38,259 nt of DNA from Armatimonadota bacterium (GCA_016193565.1 JACPRY010000045.1:1-38259), one strand, 5' to 3'; counted from the first letter of the stretch, positions 25,710 to 33,449 are shown. Notes: generated by a model not told the origin, from the letters alone. Made by a program: numbers and translations.

Positions 25710-25810
25710 CCCTAACTGACGATCGTCGATGGTCGTTTGTCGATGGTCGATCCTACCTGGTGTCGTTCTATCGACGATCGACTAGCGACGAACGACAAAC
25801 GTCTGTCAGG
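25710..25810. repeat. Inverted heptamer array in the FMN riboswitch L2 loop
   Basis: CCCTAAC and TGAC, then four 7-mers (GTCGATG, GTCGTTT, GTCGATG, GTCGATC), a loop of about 17 bp, four inverted 7-mers (ATCGACG, ATCGACT, AGCGACG, AACGACA), then GTCAGG. The ends CCCTAAC and GTCAGG match those of the array in the P4 arm, while the units differ. Confidence 0.9.
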
Positions 25811-25933
25811 GCTCACCCTGCCCCAGAAGGCTGCGAGCCTTCGGTACTTCAACCCTCATAATACACAAGTCTGCGTGGCGTGCACAGTCGAACAGTCTAC
25901 ACAGCCGCGGCGCACAGGACTCATCAGAACCCA

Positions 25934-26110
25934 TTGAGAAATTTGGGGGCGTTCGCCGGTGTGATCGACGCTCACGTGACGATGGGTGAGTTCGACATCA
26001 TCGCCCTGGTTGAGATGGACCACACCAAGTACATCCCATCTGTCGCGGCGGCGATTCAGAAGATCGAAGGGGTTGCGAAGGTCTCGACCTGTGTGGTCGT
26101 GCGACCCTAG
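25934..26110 (+). pseudogene. N-terminally truncated Lrp/AsnC ligand-binding (RAM) domain
   Basis: The frame encodes LGAFAGVIDAHVTMGEFDIIALVEMDH...IQKIEGVAKVSTCVVVRP, the last two thirds of a stand-alone RAM domain that normally binds amino acids in Lrp-family proteins. The usual first beta-strand ('.AYVLI.T..G') is missing in this frame. In the next frame GLIRTH appears directly upstream and then hits a stop, which looks like a remnant of that strand after a small deletion. No good start codon or Shine-Dalgarno is present; TTG 25934 or GTG 25961 are weak choices. It is either decayed or a short variant. Its stop overlaps the convergent neighbour's (CTAG). Confidence 0.55.
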
Positions 26111-27045
26111 ACGCGGACCGGCGGCGCGACCACCGCCATCCGCTCGGTAAGATCGAGGGTGATCTCGAGGGCGCGCAGGCCGGCCTCGCCGGTGACGAGC
26201 GGCCGCTCGAGCCCCTGCACGCAGTTCATGAAGTGCCGCAGCTCCGCACGGAGCGGCTCGTCGCCGCGGATGAGCATCCGCTCGGTCTCCCCGCCGAAGG
26301 GATGGATGGTGATCTGCTGCCGGTGGTAGTCGAGGCGGATGCTGCGGTCGGCCGTCGTGACTTCGATCTCGGCGACCTTTTCGGCCGACACGCGGCTGGC
26401 CATGAGCCAGGCGACGCAGCCCGATGCCATCTTGATCTTGGCCACGGCGAGGTCCTCGTGGGCATTGTGGATGCGCACGCCCATGCCTTCGATCTCGACC
26501 ACCCGCCCGCCCGTGATGGACAGGACGATGTCGATGTCATGGATCATGAGGTCGAGCACGACGCCGACATCCATGACCCGCGAAGCATCGTACGGACGCA
26601 TGCGGCGGGTCTGGATGAAGACGGGCTCTTTCGCGAGCTCGACCAGGCGGCGCACGGCTGGCTTGAACCGCTCGACGTGACCGACGAGGAGCATCAGTTC
26701 CCGTTGGTCGGCGAGGCGGACGAGATCGGCCGCCTCCTCGGTGGTGGTGGTCATGGGCTTTTCGACCAGGACGTGGACGCCGGCGTCGAGGAAGTCGCGG
26801 GCAACCTCGAAGTGTAACGCCGTCGGCACGACCACGCTGACGGCGTCCACTCGACCGATCAACTTACGGTGGTCGTTGAACGACTCCGTTTTGTAGCGGT
26901 GGGCGAAGCTGCGCGCTTCGTGATACGCCAGGTCGACGACACCGACCAGGTTGACGTCCGGCAGACCGGCATAGATGCGGGCGTGATGCTTTCCCCACTG
27001 TCCGAGCCCGACGACCCCCACGTTCGTCTTGCGGCCCACAGCCAT
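26107..27045 (-). CDS. Gfo/Idh/MocA family oxidoreductase (probable nucleotide-sugar dehydrogenase)
   Basis: A 312-residue protein. It starts with the NAD-binding TNVGVVGLGQWGKHHARIYAGLP and has HVLVEKPMTTTTEEA, the Lys of EKP being catalytic in the family, and VMDVGVVLDLMIHDIDIVLSI with a conserved D-x-x-x-H-D-I-D. It resembles WlbA/GnnA-type enzymes that oxidise C3 of UDP-GlcNAc or its uronate. It follows a DegT aminotransferase gene by 8 bp, and that pairing makes 3-amino sugars in surface glycan pathways. The exact substrate is inferred. Confidence 0.85.
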   Translation of the reverse strand: MAVGRKTNVGVVGLGQWGKHHARIYAGLPDVNLVGVVDLAYHEARSFAHRYKTESFNDHRKLIGRVDAVSVVVPTALHFEVARDFLDAGVHVLVEKPMTTTTEEAADLVRLADQRELMLLVGHVERFKPAVRRLVELAKEPVFIQTRRMRPYDASRVMDVGVVLDLMIHDIDIVLSITGGRVVEIEGMGVRIHNAHEDLAVAKIKMASGCVAWLMASRVSAEKVAEIEVTTADRSIRLDYHRQQITIHPFGGETERMLIRGDEPLRAELRHFMNCVQGLERPLVTGEAGLRALEITLDLTERMAVVAPPVRV

Positions 27046-27053
27046 CCCCTCGG

Positions 27054-28169
27054 TCAGCCCCGGTCGCGGAGGAATTGGACCACCGTGTCTGTGATTCGAG
27101 TCAGGTCGTCCTCATGGAGCGCCGGGTGAACCGGCAGCGAGACGACCTCCTTCGCCAGTGTCTCCGCAATCGGGTACGTCCCGCCGAATCCCAGCTGCCG
27201 GTACGCCGGCGAGTGCGGTACCAGGTGCGGATAGTAGACTCGGCTGCCGACGCCGTTGCTGTTGAGGTGACGGACGAAGCGATCCCGGTGCTCGGGTACA
27301 CGGACCGTGTACTGGTTGTAGACGTGAAGGCAGCGGGGTGGCTCGACCGGGGTCATGAGCCACGGCAGCCGGCCGAGTCCCAGTGTCAGGCGCGCGGCGT
27401 GCACCCGGCGCTGCGCGTTGTACTCGTCCAGGCGCTCCAGTTGCCCGAGGCCCAGCGCCGCAGCGAGATCGGTCATGCGGTAGTTGTAGCCGATGACCTC
27501 GTAGACATAGTCGCCGGTGCCGTTCTGTCCGACATTGACCAGAAGACGGGCGCGCCGCTCGACCGCCTCATCCGAGGCGACGATCATGCCGCCCTCGCCG
27601 GTGGTGATGTTCTTGGAGGGATAGAAGCTGAAGATGGCCGCGTCGCCGAAGGTGCCGACCTTCCGGCCGTCGTACTGCGCGCCGTGGGCCTGCGCGCAAT
27701 CTTCAATGAGGAGCACGTGGAATTTCCTGGCCACCTCCGCGAGTTGCTCCAGATCGGCCGGGAGCCCGTAGAGGTGCACGCAGAGGATCGCGCGCGCCCG
27801 TTCCCGCTTCACGGCGTCCTCCACCGCCTGCGCGTCGAGGTTGTACGTGCGCGGGTCAACATCCACGAAGACCGGCCGCGCGCCGGCGTGGAGGATGGCG
27901 TTGCTGGTCGCGACAAAGGTGAACGGAGTCGTGACCACGACATCGCCGCGACCGATGCCGAGTGCCTCGAGTGCCACCTGAAGCGCCGTCGTCCCTGAGG
28001 ATGTGGCCACGGCCGCTTTCGCGCCGATGTAGCCCGCAAACGCCTGCTCGAACTCCTCAACCTTCGCTCCGGCCACGAGCTGGCCGGAGTCCAGGACATC
28101 CATCACGCGGCGCTTCTCGTTTTCGGTGATGAGGGGCTTGGCGATGGGGATGTAGTGCTGAGTCTTCAT
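27054..28169 (-). CDS. DegT/DnrJ/EryC1 family PLP aminotransferase (nucleotide-sugar)
   Basis: A 371-residue fold-type I aminotransferase: GAKAAVATSSGTTALQVALEALGIG, VTTPFTFVATSNAILHAGARPVFVDVD, LLIEDCAQAHGAQYDGRKVG and the PLP lysine in FSFYPSKNITTGEGGMIV. It transfers an amino group to a keto-sugar nucleotide. Together with the downstream Gfo/Idh/MocA dehydrogenase it would form a dehydrogenase plus aminotransferase couple of the WlbA-WlbC or GnnA-GnnB type. No glycosyltransferase or acetyltransferase follows in the window. Confidence 0.92.
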   Translation of the reverse strand: MKTQHYIPIAKPLITENEKRRVMDVLDSGQLVAGAKVEEFEQAFAGYIGAKAAVATSSGTTALQVALEALGIGRGDVVVTTPFTFVATSNAILHAGARPVFVDVDPRTYNLDAQAVEDAVKRERARAILCVHLYGLPADLEQLAEVARKFHVLLIEDCAQAHGAQYDGRKVGTFGDAAIFSFYPSKNITTGEGGMIVASDEAVERRARLLVNVGQNGTGDYVYEVIGYNYRMTDLAAALGLGQLERLDEYNAQRRVHAARLTLGLGRLPWLMTPVEPPRCLHVYNQYTVRVPEHRDRFVRHLNSNGVGSRVYYPHLVPHSPAYRQLGFGGTYPIAETLAKEVVSLPVHPALHEDDLTRITDTVVQFLRDRG

Positions 28170-28308
28170 GGTGTGTATTCTGACATAGTGTCCTGAGATG
28201 CCTCCCCTGCTTCTCGTACCCTACTTAGGCAACAAGCAAGACCCTCGCCTGCCCGACCGGAAGCCCTGGGGAAGGCCGAATTTTGCCGACGAATTCGCGC
28301 CCGGGCAT

Positions 28309-28342
28309 AGAAAGGCCTTCGGGAGCAGTGCTCCCGAAGGCC
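28309..28342 (-). terminator. Terminator after the small membrane protein
   Basis: A 12-bp stem, GGCCTTCGGGAG against CTCCCGAAGGCC with a 5-nt loop, followed on the minus strand by TTTCTAT. The rest of the roughly 190-bp spacer towards the aminotransferase gene shows nothing else I can support. Confidence 0.7.
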
Positions 28343-28360
28343 CATGCTCGGCTCACTCGG

Positions 28361-28504
28361 TTACTGGACGACGACCCTGCGGCCCTGCACGATCAACCAG
28401 AGGAGGAAAATGATGATGAGAAGTACGATCACTTCCGCCTGTCCGCGCTCGCCGCGCGTGCGGCTCAGCAGGTAGGCGCGAAGCCAGGTGAAGAGCGGGT
28501 CCAT
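28361..28504 (-). CDS. Small single-span membrane protein, possibly Flp-pilin-like
   Basis: A 47-residue protein: MDPLFTWLRAYLLSRTRGERGQAEVIVLLIIIFLLW, ending QGRRVVVQ. A basic N-terminal stretch with 'RGQAE' precedes one strongly hydrophobic segment. This recalls Flp/Tad pilins, which keep a Glu shortly after the processing site before the hydrophobic helix, but it lacks the usual G/EY pattern and no tad genes are near. A good ribosome-binding site (GGGAGGTG) stands 5-7 bp before the ATG, and a terminator follows the stop. Coding is likely; function is unknown. Confidence 0.7.
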   Translation of the reverse strand: MDPLFTWLRAYLLSRTRGERGQAEVIVLLIIIFLLWLIVQGRRVVVQ

Positions 28505-28535
28505 CTGTTCACCTCCCTGAGGCTGTGTGTCTTAG

Positions 28536-28560
28536 ATACACTGAACGCTATTCAATGTAT
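28536..28560. promoter_or_regulatory. Inverted repeat between the SRPBCC gene and the small membrane protein
   Basis: ATACACTGAA and TTCAATGTAT are near-perfect inverted arms (one mismatch) around CGCTA. It begins next to the SRPBCC stop codon and lies about 30 bp before the small gene's start. It could be an operator or a weak terminator. Confidence 0.5.
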
Positions 28561-28561
28561 T

Positions 28562-29029
28562 TTACCCTGAAATTCCTTCCGCGGTCGGACGGGCGCCACC
28601 TTCCAGCCGTTCCTTCAGCGCCTGCAGCATGCTCTCGATGTTCTTCCGCATCAGGACCTTGAGGAGATTGCTGAGCAGCGCCCCGGCCAGCGGAATGCTG
28701 ATCTCGAACTCCACGACCAGCGTCATCTTCGTTCCACCGGGCACGGCCTCAAAACTCCAGGTGCCCTGGTACACGGTGAAGTCGCCTTCACGCTGGTGGA
28801 ACCGGCCCACATGGGCGGCGTCATCCCACTCGTCTTCTTCCACCCACCGGATCTTCCGGCCTTGGACGATGCCGACCCACTCGCTGACCGTGTCACCATT
28901 GCGCCGCTCCAGAATCCGCACCGATTCCAGATCCGGCATGAACTCCGGAAAGCTTTCCACGTCCTTGGCGAGCGCGTAGACCTGATCAAGCGGCGCGCGG
29001 ATGACGGCTGTGGCTTCGACCTGTGCCAT
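28562..29029 (-). CDS. SRPBCC/polyketide cyclase-like lipid-binding protein
   Basis: A 155-residue protein of the START/SRPBCC (COQ10-like) superfamily: ATAVIRAPLDQVYALAKDVESFPEFMPDLESVRIL at the start, YQGTWSFEAVPGGTKMTLVVEFEI in the middle and a long C-terminal helix, LLKVLMRKNIESMLQALKERLE. These proteins hold a hydrophobic ligand in a helix-grip cavity. The ligand cannot be told from sequence. It follows the XRE regulator by 21 bp and may be cotranscribed with it. Confidence 0.88.
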   Translation of the reverse strand: MAQVEATAVIRAPLDQVYALAKDVESFPEFMPDLESVRILERRNGDTVSEWVGIVQGRKIRWVEEDEWDDAAHVGRFHQREGDFTVYQGTWSFEAVPGGTKMTLVVEFEISIPLAGALLSNLLKVLMRKNIESMLQALKERLEGGARPTAEGISG

Positions 29030-29050
29030 GCGCGATGACCTCGCTTTATG

Positions 29051-29509
29051 TCACTGGTGGTCTGATGTTCCGCGCCGTCGCGCGGTGAGAAACTCGATGT
29101 ACGCAAGTACCGCCTCGAGCGTTTGCGGCGAGGCGCCGCGTAGGCGTTCCACCTCGCGGGACAGCCGGGTCCACAAGACCCGGCCGGTGCTCCCCTCACG
29201 TGCCGACGTCACGGCCGCCAGGTCCTCGCGGGTCAGCGTCGCCGCGACGCGCTTCATCACCGCAGACCGCACGCCGAGATGCGGGGCGATCCTCTCGAAG
29301 TATTCAGGGCGCCGCAGGTCCTGCAGCCCTCGCTCCCCGCGCGACAGCACGCTCGGCGCGATTCCCGTGTCACGTGCCAGCCGGCGCAGGCTCTTCCCGC
29401 GGCCCGGGCCATCGACGTTTTCCCGCAGGAACCTCACATAGGCGCCAAACGCTGCGGCGCCCGCACGGTCAGCCGGCGGATTGCCCCTGTGGGGATCGGG
29501 TTTGCCCAT
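29051..29509 (-). CDS. XRE-type helix-turn-helix protein
   Basis: A 152-residue protein with an HTH_XRE-like domain at about 20-80: YVRFLRENVDGPGRGKSLRRLARDTGIAPSVLSRGERG, where the recognition helix region is 'IAPSVLSRGERG'. The C-terminal half is helical and unassigned (EVERLRGASPQTLEAVLAYIEFL). Likely a DNA-binding regulator. Its start lies only 7 bp after the end of an ABC ATPase remnant, and the SRPBCC gene follows. Confidence 0.8.
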   Translation of the reverse strand: MGKPDPHRGNPPADRAGAAAFGAYVRFLRENVDGPGRGKSLRRLARDTGIAPSVLSRGERGLQDLRRPEYFERIAPHLGVRSAVMKRVAATLTREDLAAVTSAREGSTGRVLWTRLSREVERLRGASPQTLEAVLAYIEFLTARRRGTSDHQ

Positions 29510-29515
29510 CTTGAC

Positions 29516-29621
29516 TTACTCCTGGGCCTTCAGCAGCAGCCCTCGCTCCTGAGATGTCGTCCACGGCCAGGGTGCGGTTAAAGGTCTTTGTGAGGTGCGA
29601 GACCTCGATGACGGGCTGCAT
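29516..29621 (-). pseudogene. Remnant of an ABC transporter ATPase gene with an internal deletion
   Basis: GGAGGGT precedes an ATG that opens MQPVIEVSHLTKTFNRTLAVDDIS, the exact N-terminal strand pattern of an ABC ATPase before the Walker A motif. After DDIS the sequence no longer matches the family: no Walker A, no signature, no Walker B. A second frame ends in ERGLLLKAQE and TAA just before the XRE gene, which looks like the tail of the same or a neighbouring ABC gene. This is best read as a large internal deletion. The N-terminal type is nearer to ABC-2 (drug or polysaccharide export) than to sugar-import ATPases. Confidence 0.7.
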
Positions 29622-29645
29622 ACCCTCCGTATCATACACGTCTGC

Positions 29646-29675
29646 AAAAGAAAAGGGGCGCCCGGTGGACGCCCC
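29646..29675 (-). terminator. Terminator of the sugar ABC operon
   Basis: GGGGCGTCC pairs with GGGCGCCCC around ACC, followed on the minus strand by TTTTCTTTT. It lies about 20 bp after the solute-binding protein gene. Confidence 0.9.
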
Positions 29676-29696
29676 TCTCTCCGTTCGAACAAAGGC

Positions 29697-31070
29697 CTAC
29701 ATGAGCCCGCGTCCCTTCCATTTCGCGTAGACCGGCCGCATCTGGCGCTCGGCCCATTGGACCGCCTCTTCCGGACTCATTCGGTCCGTGGCCGCAACCG
29801 CGAACATCTGCGGGATGATGAAGGTGTCGAAGATCTCCGCCTCGGCCGCGTTTGCGAATCCGGGGTGGCCGACGTTGGTGCTCCACTTTAACGTGCTGGC
29901 CAGCGGCCTGTACTTGTTCGGCTGGCCCAATCTGGCAGCCACGGGATCGTTGAGCACCTGCTGGGTGATGTCCGGGACGGTTCCCGGGAACGATGGAAAC
30001 TCGTAGAGCTCGGCGTGCGTGAACGCGGGGCCCCAGTTGTTGATGAAGTCCACCAGGAACTTCTTGGCCAACGCCTTGCGGTCGTTAGGGGTGAACTTCC
30101 AGATCATGTAGGCCAGGATAACGTGCTGCGCGCCGAGGCGCTTGCCCCCCAGCATCTGCGGTCCGCGCGGCGGGACCCAGATCTGGATGTGCCGTGTGAG
30201 ATGATCGTTGGCCTTCTCTGAGGTGCGGGCGATCGAGATGGCGTTGAAGACGAATGAGACGGCCCCCGCCAGCATGGCGCGGTTGTTGGAGCTGGCATCC
30301 CACGCCAGGACCTCGGGCGTCATCGCCTCCTTGAACAGCGCACGCACATACTTGACCGCCTCGACCGTATTCTTGCTGTTGATCGTGACCTCATTGCTCT
30401 GGTTCTGCGTAGTCCCCCCAAAGCTCCAGATGATGTCACGCAGGACGTAGTTGGCGTCGATGTCGTTCCCCAGACCGATCCCCACCGGAACGCCCTTCGC
30501 CTTCAGCTTCCGGCCAGCCTCCAGGACGCTGAACCAGGAATCCGGCTCGAACCCCGCCTCAGCGAAAAGGTCCTTGCGGTAATGGCTGGGGTCGGGGACC
30601 CAGGAGTTGGAAAATGCGAACCACTTCTTGGTCTTGGGGTTGTAGGTACTCTTCCGCTCGATGATGTCACCCATGTCTTCGGTCTCAGGCTCGAGGGTGG
30701 CCGCGGGTGAGATATGCTGGTAGAGGTCGTGCCCGCTGCGGGCGGCCACCTCGGCGGCGGCGCGCGCTGGCACCTGACCGAAAGGAATGTGGTCAACCAC
30801 GACCTCCACGTCGTTGGCCCGTCCCCACTGCGACGTGTAGACCTTGTCGAACCAGTCGTCGTAGCCTGGGACGAAATGGGCCCAGTGGAGGATGGTCAGT
30901 CGGCGCCGCTGGGCCCATACGGAGGGGACATTGATGTACGGCCACAGGCTCCCTGCCACCGCGCCGGCGGCAGCTATCTTGAGAAACTCGCGTCTGGTGA
31001 CTCGCCTCCAGCGGTTATCGGCCGTGCGAATCCACTTCGCTTCTTCGTGCTCGCCCACAGCCTCATCCAC
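29697..31070 (-). CDS. ABC transporter extracellular solute-binding protein, Tat-exported
   Basis: About 457 residues. A twin-arginine signal is clear: VTRREFLKIAAAGAVAGSLW. The mature part resembles family-1 (sugar/glycerol-3-phosphate type) binding proteins: LTILHWAHFVPGYDDWFDKVY, then SHYRKDLFAEAGFEPDSWFSVLEAGRKLKAKGVPVGIGLG. It would bind a sugar-like solute outside the membrane and deliver it to the two permeases encoded just upstream. The start is uncertain: GTG 31070 sits too close to GGGAG, and GTG 31058 with GGAGG upstream may be the true one. A terminator follows the gene. Confidence 0.9.
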   Translation of the reverse strand: MDEAVGEHEEAKWIRTADNRWRRVTRREFLKIAAAGAVAGSLWPYINVPSVWAQRRRLTILHWAHFVPGYDDWFDKVYTSQWGRANDVEVVVDHIPFGQVPARAAAEVAARSGHDLYQHISPAATLEPETEDMGDIIERKSTYNPKTKKWFAFSNSWVPDPSHYRKDLFAEAGFEPDSWFSVLEAGRKLKAKGVPVGIGLGNDIDANYVLRDIIWSFGGTTQNQSNEVTINSKNTVEAVKYVRALFKEAMTPEVLAWDASSNNRAMLAGAVSFVFNAISIARTSEKANDHLTRHIQIWVPPRGPQMLGGKRLGAQHVILAYMIWKFTPNDRKALAKKFLVDFINNWGPAFTHAELYEFPSFPGTVPDITQQVLNDPVAARLGQPNKYRPLASTLKWSTNVGHPGFANAAEAEIFDTFIIPQMFAVAATDRMSPEEAVQWAERQMRPVYAKWKGRGLM

Positions 31071-31099
31071 CTCCCGGATCTTCTCGTAAGGGATACCTT

Positions 31100-31960
31100 C
31101 TATTTTAACGCGCCGGCTGTTAATCCTGCGATAAAGCGGTCAAGGAACAGGCTGTACAGGATCGCCGCCGGGACGGCGGATACCAGCGCACCGCCCATCA
31201 GCGAGCCCCAGTAGAAGACGTCGCCCCGGATCAGGTCGGTGGGCACCCCGATGCTGACGGTTTTCTGCGATGATGGCGAGATGAACGTGAGCGCGTACGT
31301 GAACTCCTGCATCGAAAGAGCAAAGGCGAAGATGGTTACGGTGAGGATGCCGGCCACGGATATCGGCAGCACAATATGGCGCAGCGCCGCCAACCGGGTG
31401 CACCCATCAACCATCGCCGCCTCTTCCAGTTCCCCGGGGATCGATTTGAAGAACCCCATCATCAGCCAGGTGCAGAAGGGGATGGTGAACGTCGGGTAGA
31501 CCAACACCAGCGCCCACAGGTTGTCCTGCAGCCTCAACTCGGCGACCACCCGCGACAGCGGGATGAACAGCAGCGTCGGCGGCACCAGGTAGGTCAGGAA
31601 AATGGCGATCCCCAGCCGCCGGCCCCATGCGCGCGCGAGACGGGCCAGACTATATCCCGCCGGGACCGCAGCCACCAGTGTGATGATCACCACCATCAAT
31701 CCGACGAACCCGGTGTTCCAGAGCCACCGCAGAAACGGGGTCCCCTCAAAGAGCAGCCGCATGTGTTCCAGCGTGGGCGGCTGGTTGAACAGAAAGGGGT
31801 TGTTCTTGACGTTGTACAGATCGCTGTTGCGCTTAAAGGCGGTGATGAGCATCCAGACGAATGGAAACGCCGCGTAGAAGGTGAACCATGCGACCGCCAG
31901 GTACAGAGCGATGCGCCCGATAATCTTCCGCGAGGAGCGCGACCGCAGCGCCACTGGCAT
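31100..31960 (-). CDS. ABC sugar transporter permease (MalG-like)
   Basis: A 286-residue inner-membrane permease of about six helices. The cytoplasmic EAA loop reads EEAAMVDGCTRLAALRHIVLPI, the contact site for the ATPase. The N-terminal FYAAFPFVWMLITAFK is typical of MalG-type components. It starts directly after the MalF-like stop codon and is followed by the binding-protein gene. No ATPase gene is present, so a shared MsmX-type ATPase encoded elsewhere is likely. Confidence 0.93.
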   Translation of the reverse strand: MPVALRSRSSRKIIGRIALYLAVAWFTFYAAFPFVWMLITAFKRNSDLYNVKNNPFLFNQPPTLEHMRLLFEGTPFLRWLWNTGFVGLMVVIITLVAAVPAGYSLARLARAWGRRLGIAIFLTYLVPPTLLFIPLSRVVAELRLQDNLWALVLVYPTFTIPFCTWLMMGFFKSIPGELEEAAMVDGCTRLAALRHIVLPISVAGILTVTIFAFALSMQEFTYALTFISPSSQKTVSIGVPTDLIRGDVFYWGSLMGGALVSAVPAAILYSLFLDRFIAGLTAGALK

Positions 31961-32890
31961 CTAGACTCCGGTTTCCCGGCTCGCGATCCGCAGCATGGTG
32001 ATGGCGGCCACCAACAGCACAGGGAGCATGAAGACGGCAACGGCGGCACCTTGCGCCAGGTCGCCGGCGACGATCCCCACCTGGAACGCCCAGCTCGAGA
32101 GCACATGGGTGCTGTTGAACGGTCCGCCAGCGGTAAGGATGTAGACGGCCCCCATATCGGTGAAGGTAAATACCGTCCCGAAGAGGACCGCCACCGTGAT
32201 GATGGGCAGCAGCATCGGTAGCAAGATGTAGAACAGCCGGTGGAAGAATCCCGCGCCGTCCACCGACGCCGCGTCAAGCGTCTCCTGTGGGATTGAGGTC
32301 AAACCCGCCAGAATCACCACTGCCGAGAAGGGGAACGTCCGCCACACATGCACCGAAATGACTGCGGGGATGGCCAGACTGGGGAACCCCAACCACTGGG
32401 GAAAGTCAGTCGGCCCCAAGATGTGGACGGCCTTCAGCATCCAGTTCACGACGCTGTAGAGGGAATCGTACATCCACTTCCAGCCGATCGCCGCCAGCGA
32501 AACCGGCGTCGCCCAGGGCAGGAGGATCAAGAAGCGCACGATCGACCGCCCGCGGAACCTCTCTTGCAGGGCGAGTGCCAGCATGTTGCCAAAGATGATG
32601 ACTATGATCTGCGAGACGATCGTAAAGATGAATGTGTTGGCCAGCGCGGTGCGAAAAATCGAGCTCTGGAGCGCGCGGACAAAGTTTGCGAGGCCGACAT
32701 ACTCCAGCGTGTATTCGCCGGTCGTCGCGTTGCTCACACTGAGATAGATCGCAAACAGGAGCGGACCGGCAACGAGCAGCACGATGTACAGGATGGCGGG
32801 AGCGAGCATGAACGTGCCCAGCCACCGGTCACTCGTGATCCCGCCGCGACGGATGACTTTGTAGCTTTCCGCAGTAGCGATCTTGGCCAT
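31961..32890 (-). CDS. ABC sugar transporter permease (MalF-like)
   Basis: A 309-residue membrane permease: LGTFMLAPAILYIVLLVAGPLLFAIYLS at the start and the EAA loop LDAASVDGAGFFHRLFYILLPMLLPI. It pairs with the MalG-like permease. It is first in the operon, divergent from the cyclic-nucleotide-binding gene across about 130 bp that includes the inverted pair ACTCCTGC/GCAGGAGT. Confidence 0.93.
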   Translation of the reverse strand: MAKIATAESYKVIRRGGITSDRWLGTFMLAPAILYIVLLVAGPLLFAIYLSVSNATTGEYTLEYVGLANFVRALQSSIFRTALANTFIFTIVSQIIVIIFGNMLALALQERFRGRSIVRFLILLPWATPVSLAAIGWKWMYDSLYSVVNWMLKAVHILGPTDFPQWLGFPSLAIPAVISVHVWRTFPFSAVVILAGLTSIPQETLDAASVDGAGFFHRLFYILLPMLLPIITVAVLFGTVFTFTDMGAVYILTAGGPFNSTHVLSSWAFQVGIVAGDLAQGAAVAVFMLPVLLVAAITMLRIASRETGV

Positions 32891-33020
32891 AGTCAGCGGT
32901 CAGCCAATGTCATTCCGCCCGCAGGGCGCAAGACTCCTGCCGCGCCGAGACTGCACAGCGCAGGAGTTGACCTCTGGTGGGGAGAACCCTCCGGCGCAGT
33001 CGAAGCCGGGGTGTGCAGTC

Positions 33021-33449
33021 ATGCCGATGACGAGGGCGCAGAAAGTCGCTCGATTAAAGAACGTATCGCTGTTTTCTGAGCTGAGCCCCCGAGCGCTGGC
33101 GAGCATCGCCGACCTCGCGTCCGAGATCGAGTTCCAGGCCGGTCGCTACATCGTGCGCCAGGGGCAGGTCGGCACAGGTTTCTATCTCATCGTGAACGGC
33201 ACGGCTCGGGTTGTGCACAATGGCAAGGTGCTGGCGCAGCTCGGCCCGGGCGAGTTCTTCGGCGAGCTGTCCCTGCTCGACCAGCAGCCCCGCATGGCCC
33301 ACGTCATCGCGGAGGAACCCACGGCGTGCCTCGCGCTCGCCTCGTGGGACTTCACACGGCTGCTTGAGAAGACCCCGAAACTGACGCTGAGCGTCCTGCG
33401 GGAAGTCGCGCGGCGCCTACGGGCGCTTTCCGAGCAACATCAGCACTAA
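33021..33449 (+). CDS. Cyclic nucleotide-binding domain protein
   Basis: A 142-residue protein made of a single CNBD (cNMP) domain: LKNVSLFSELSPRALASIADLASEIEFQAGRYIVRQGQ, then the phosphate-binding cassette GPGEFFGELSLLDQQPRMAHVIA with the key Glu and Arg. It should bind cAMP or cGMP. It has no helix-turn-helix, so it is not a CRP-type activator and may act on a partner. The ATG at 33021 is used; a longer frame would run into the divergent control region. A nonamer array starts exactly at its stop codon. Confidence 0.88.
   Translation: MPMTRAQKVARLKNVSLFSELSPRALASIADLASEIEFQAGRYIVRQGQVGTGFYLIVNGTARVVHNGKVLAQLGPGEFFGELSLLDQQPRMAHVIAEEPTACLALASWDFTRLLEKTPKLTLSVLREVARRLRALSEQHQH

Larger units (their letters stand above)
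25523..25835 (-). promoter_or_regulatory. FMN riboswitch enlarged by two heptamer hairpins
   Basis: On the minus strand the conserved FMN aptamer blocks occur in order: TTCTGGGGCAGGGTGA, TAATTCCCGATCGGCGGTGACAGCCCGTGA, CCGGTGGAATTCCGG, then TCGACGGTACAGTCCGTATGAGG. P1 is CGCAGCC with GGCTGCG. Between blocks one and two (loop L2) and between blocks two and three (the P4 variable arm) lie large heptamer hairpins. The aptamer therefore spans about 313 nt instead of roughly 130-150. Riboflavin transporter control by FMN-dependent termination is expected. Whether folding is intact with an interrupted L2 is open. Confidence 0.9.

Noticed and set aside
25581-25810. Integron attC-like ends (CCTAAC ... 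GTTAGG)
   Set aside because: attC sites need RYYYAAC and GTTRRRY cores and two-box imperfect stems. Here the 7-mers at the ends do not fit those cores, the interior is strict 7-bp repeats, and no gene cassettes or integrase are present.
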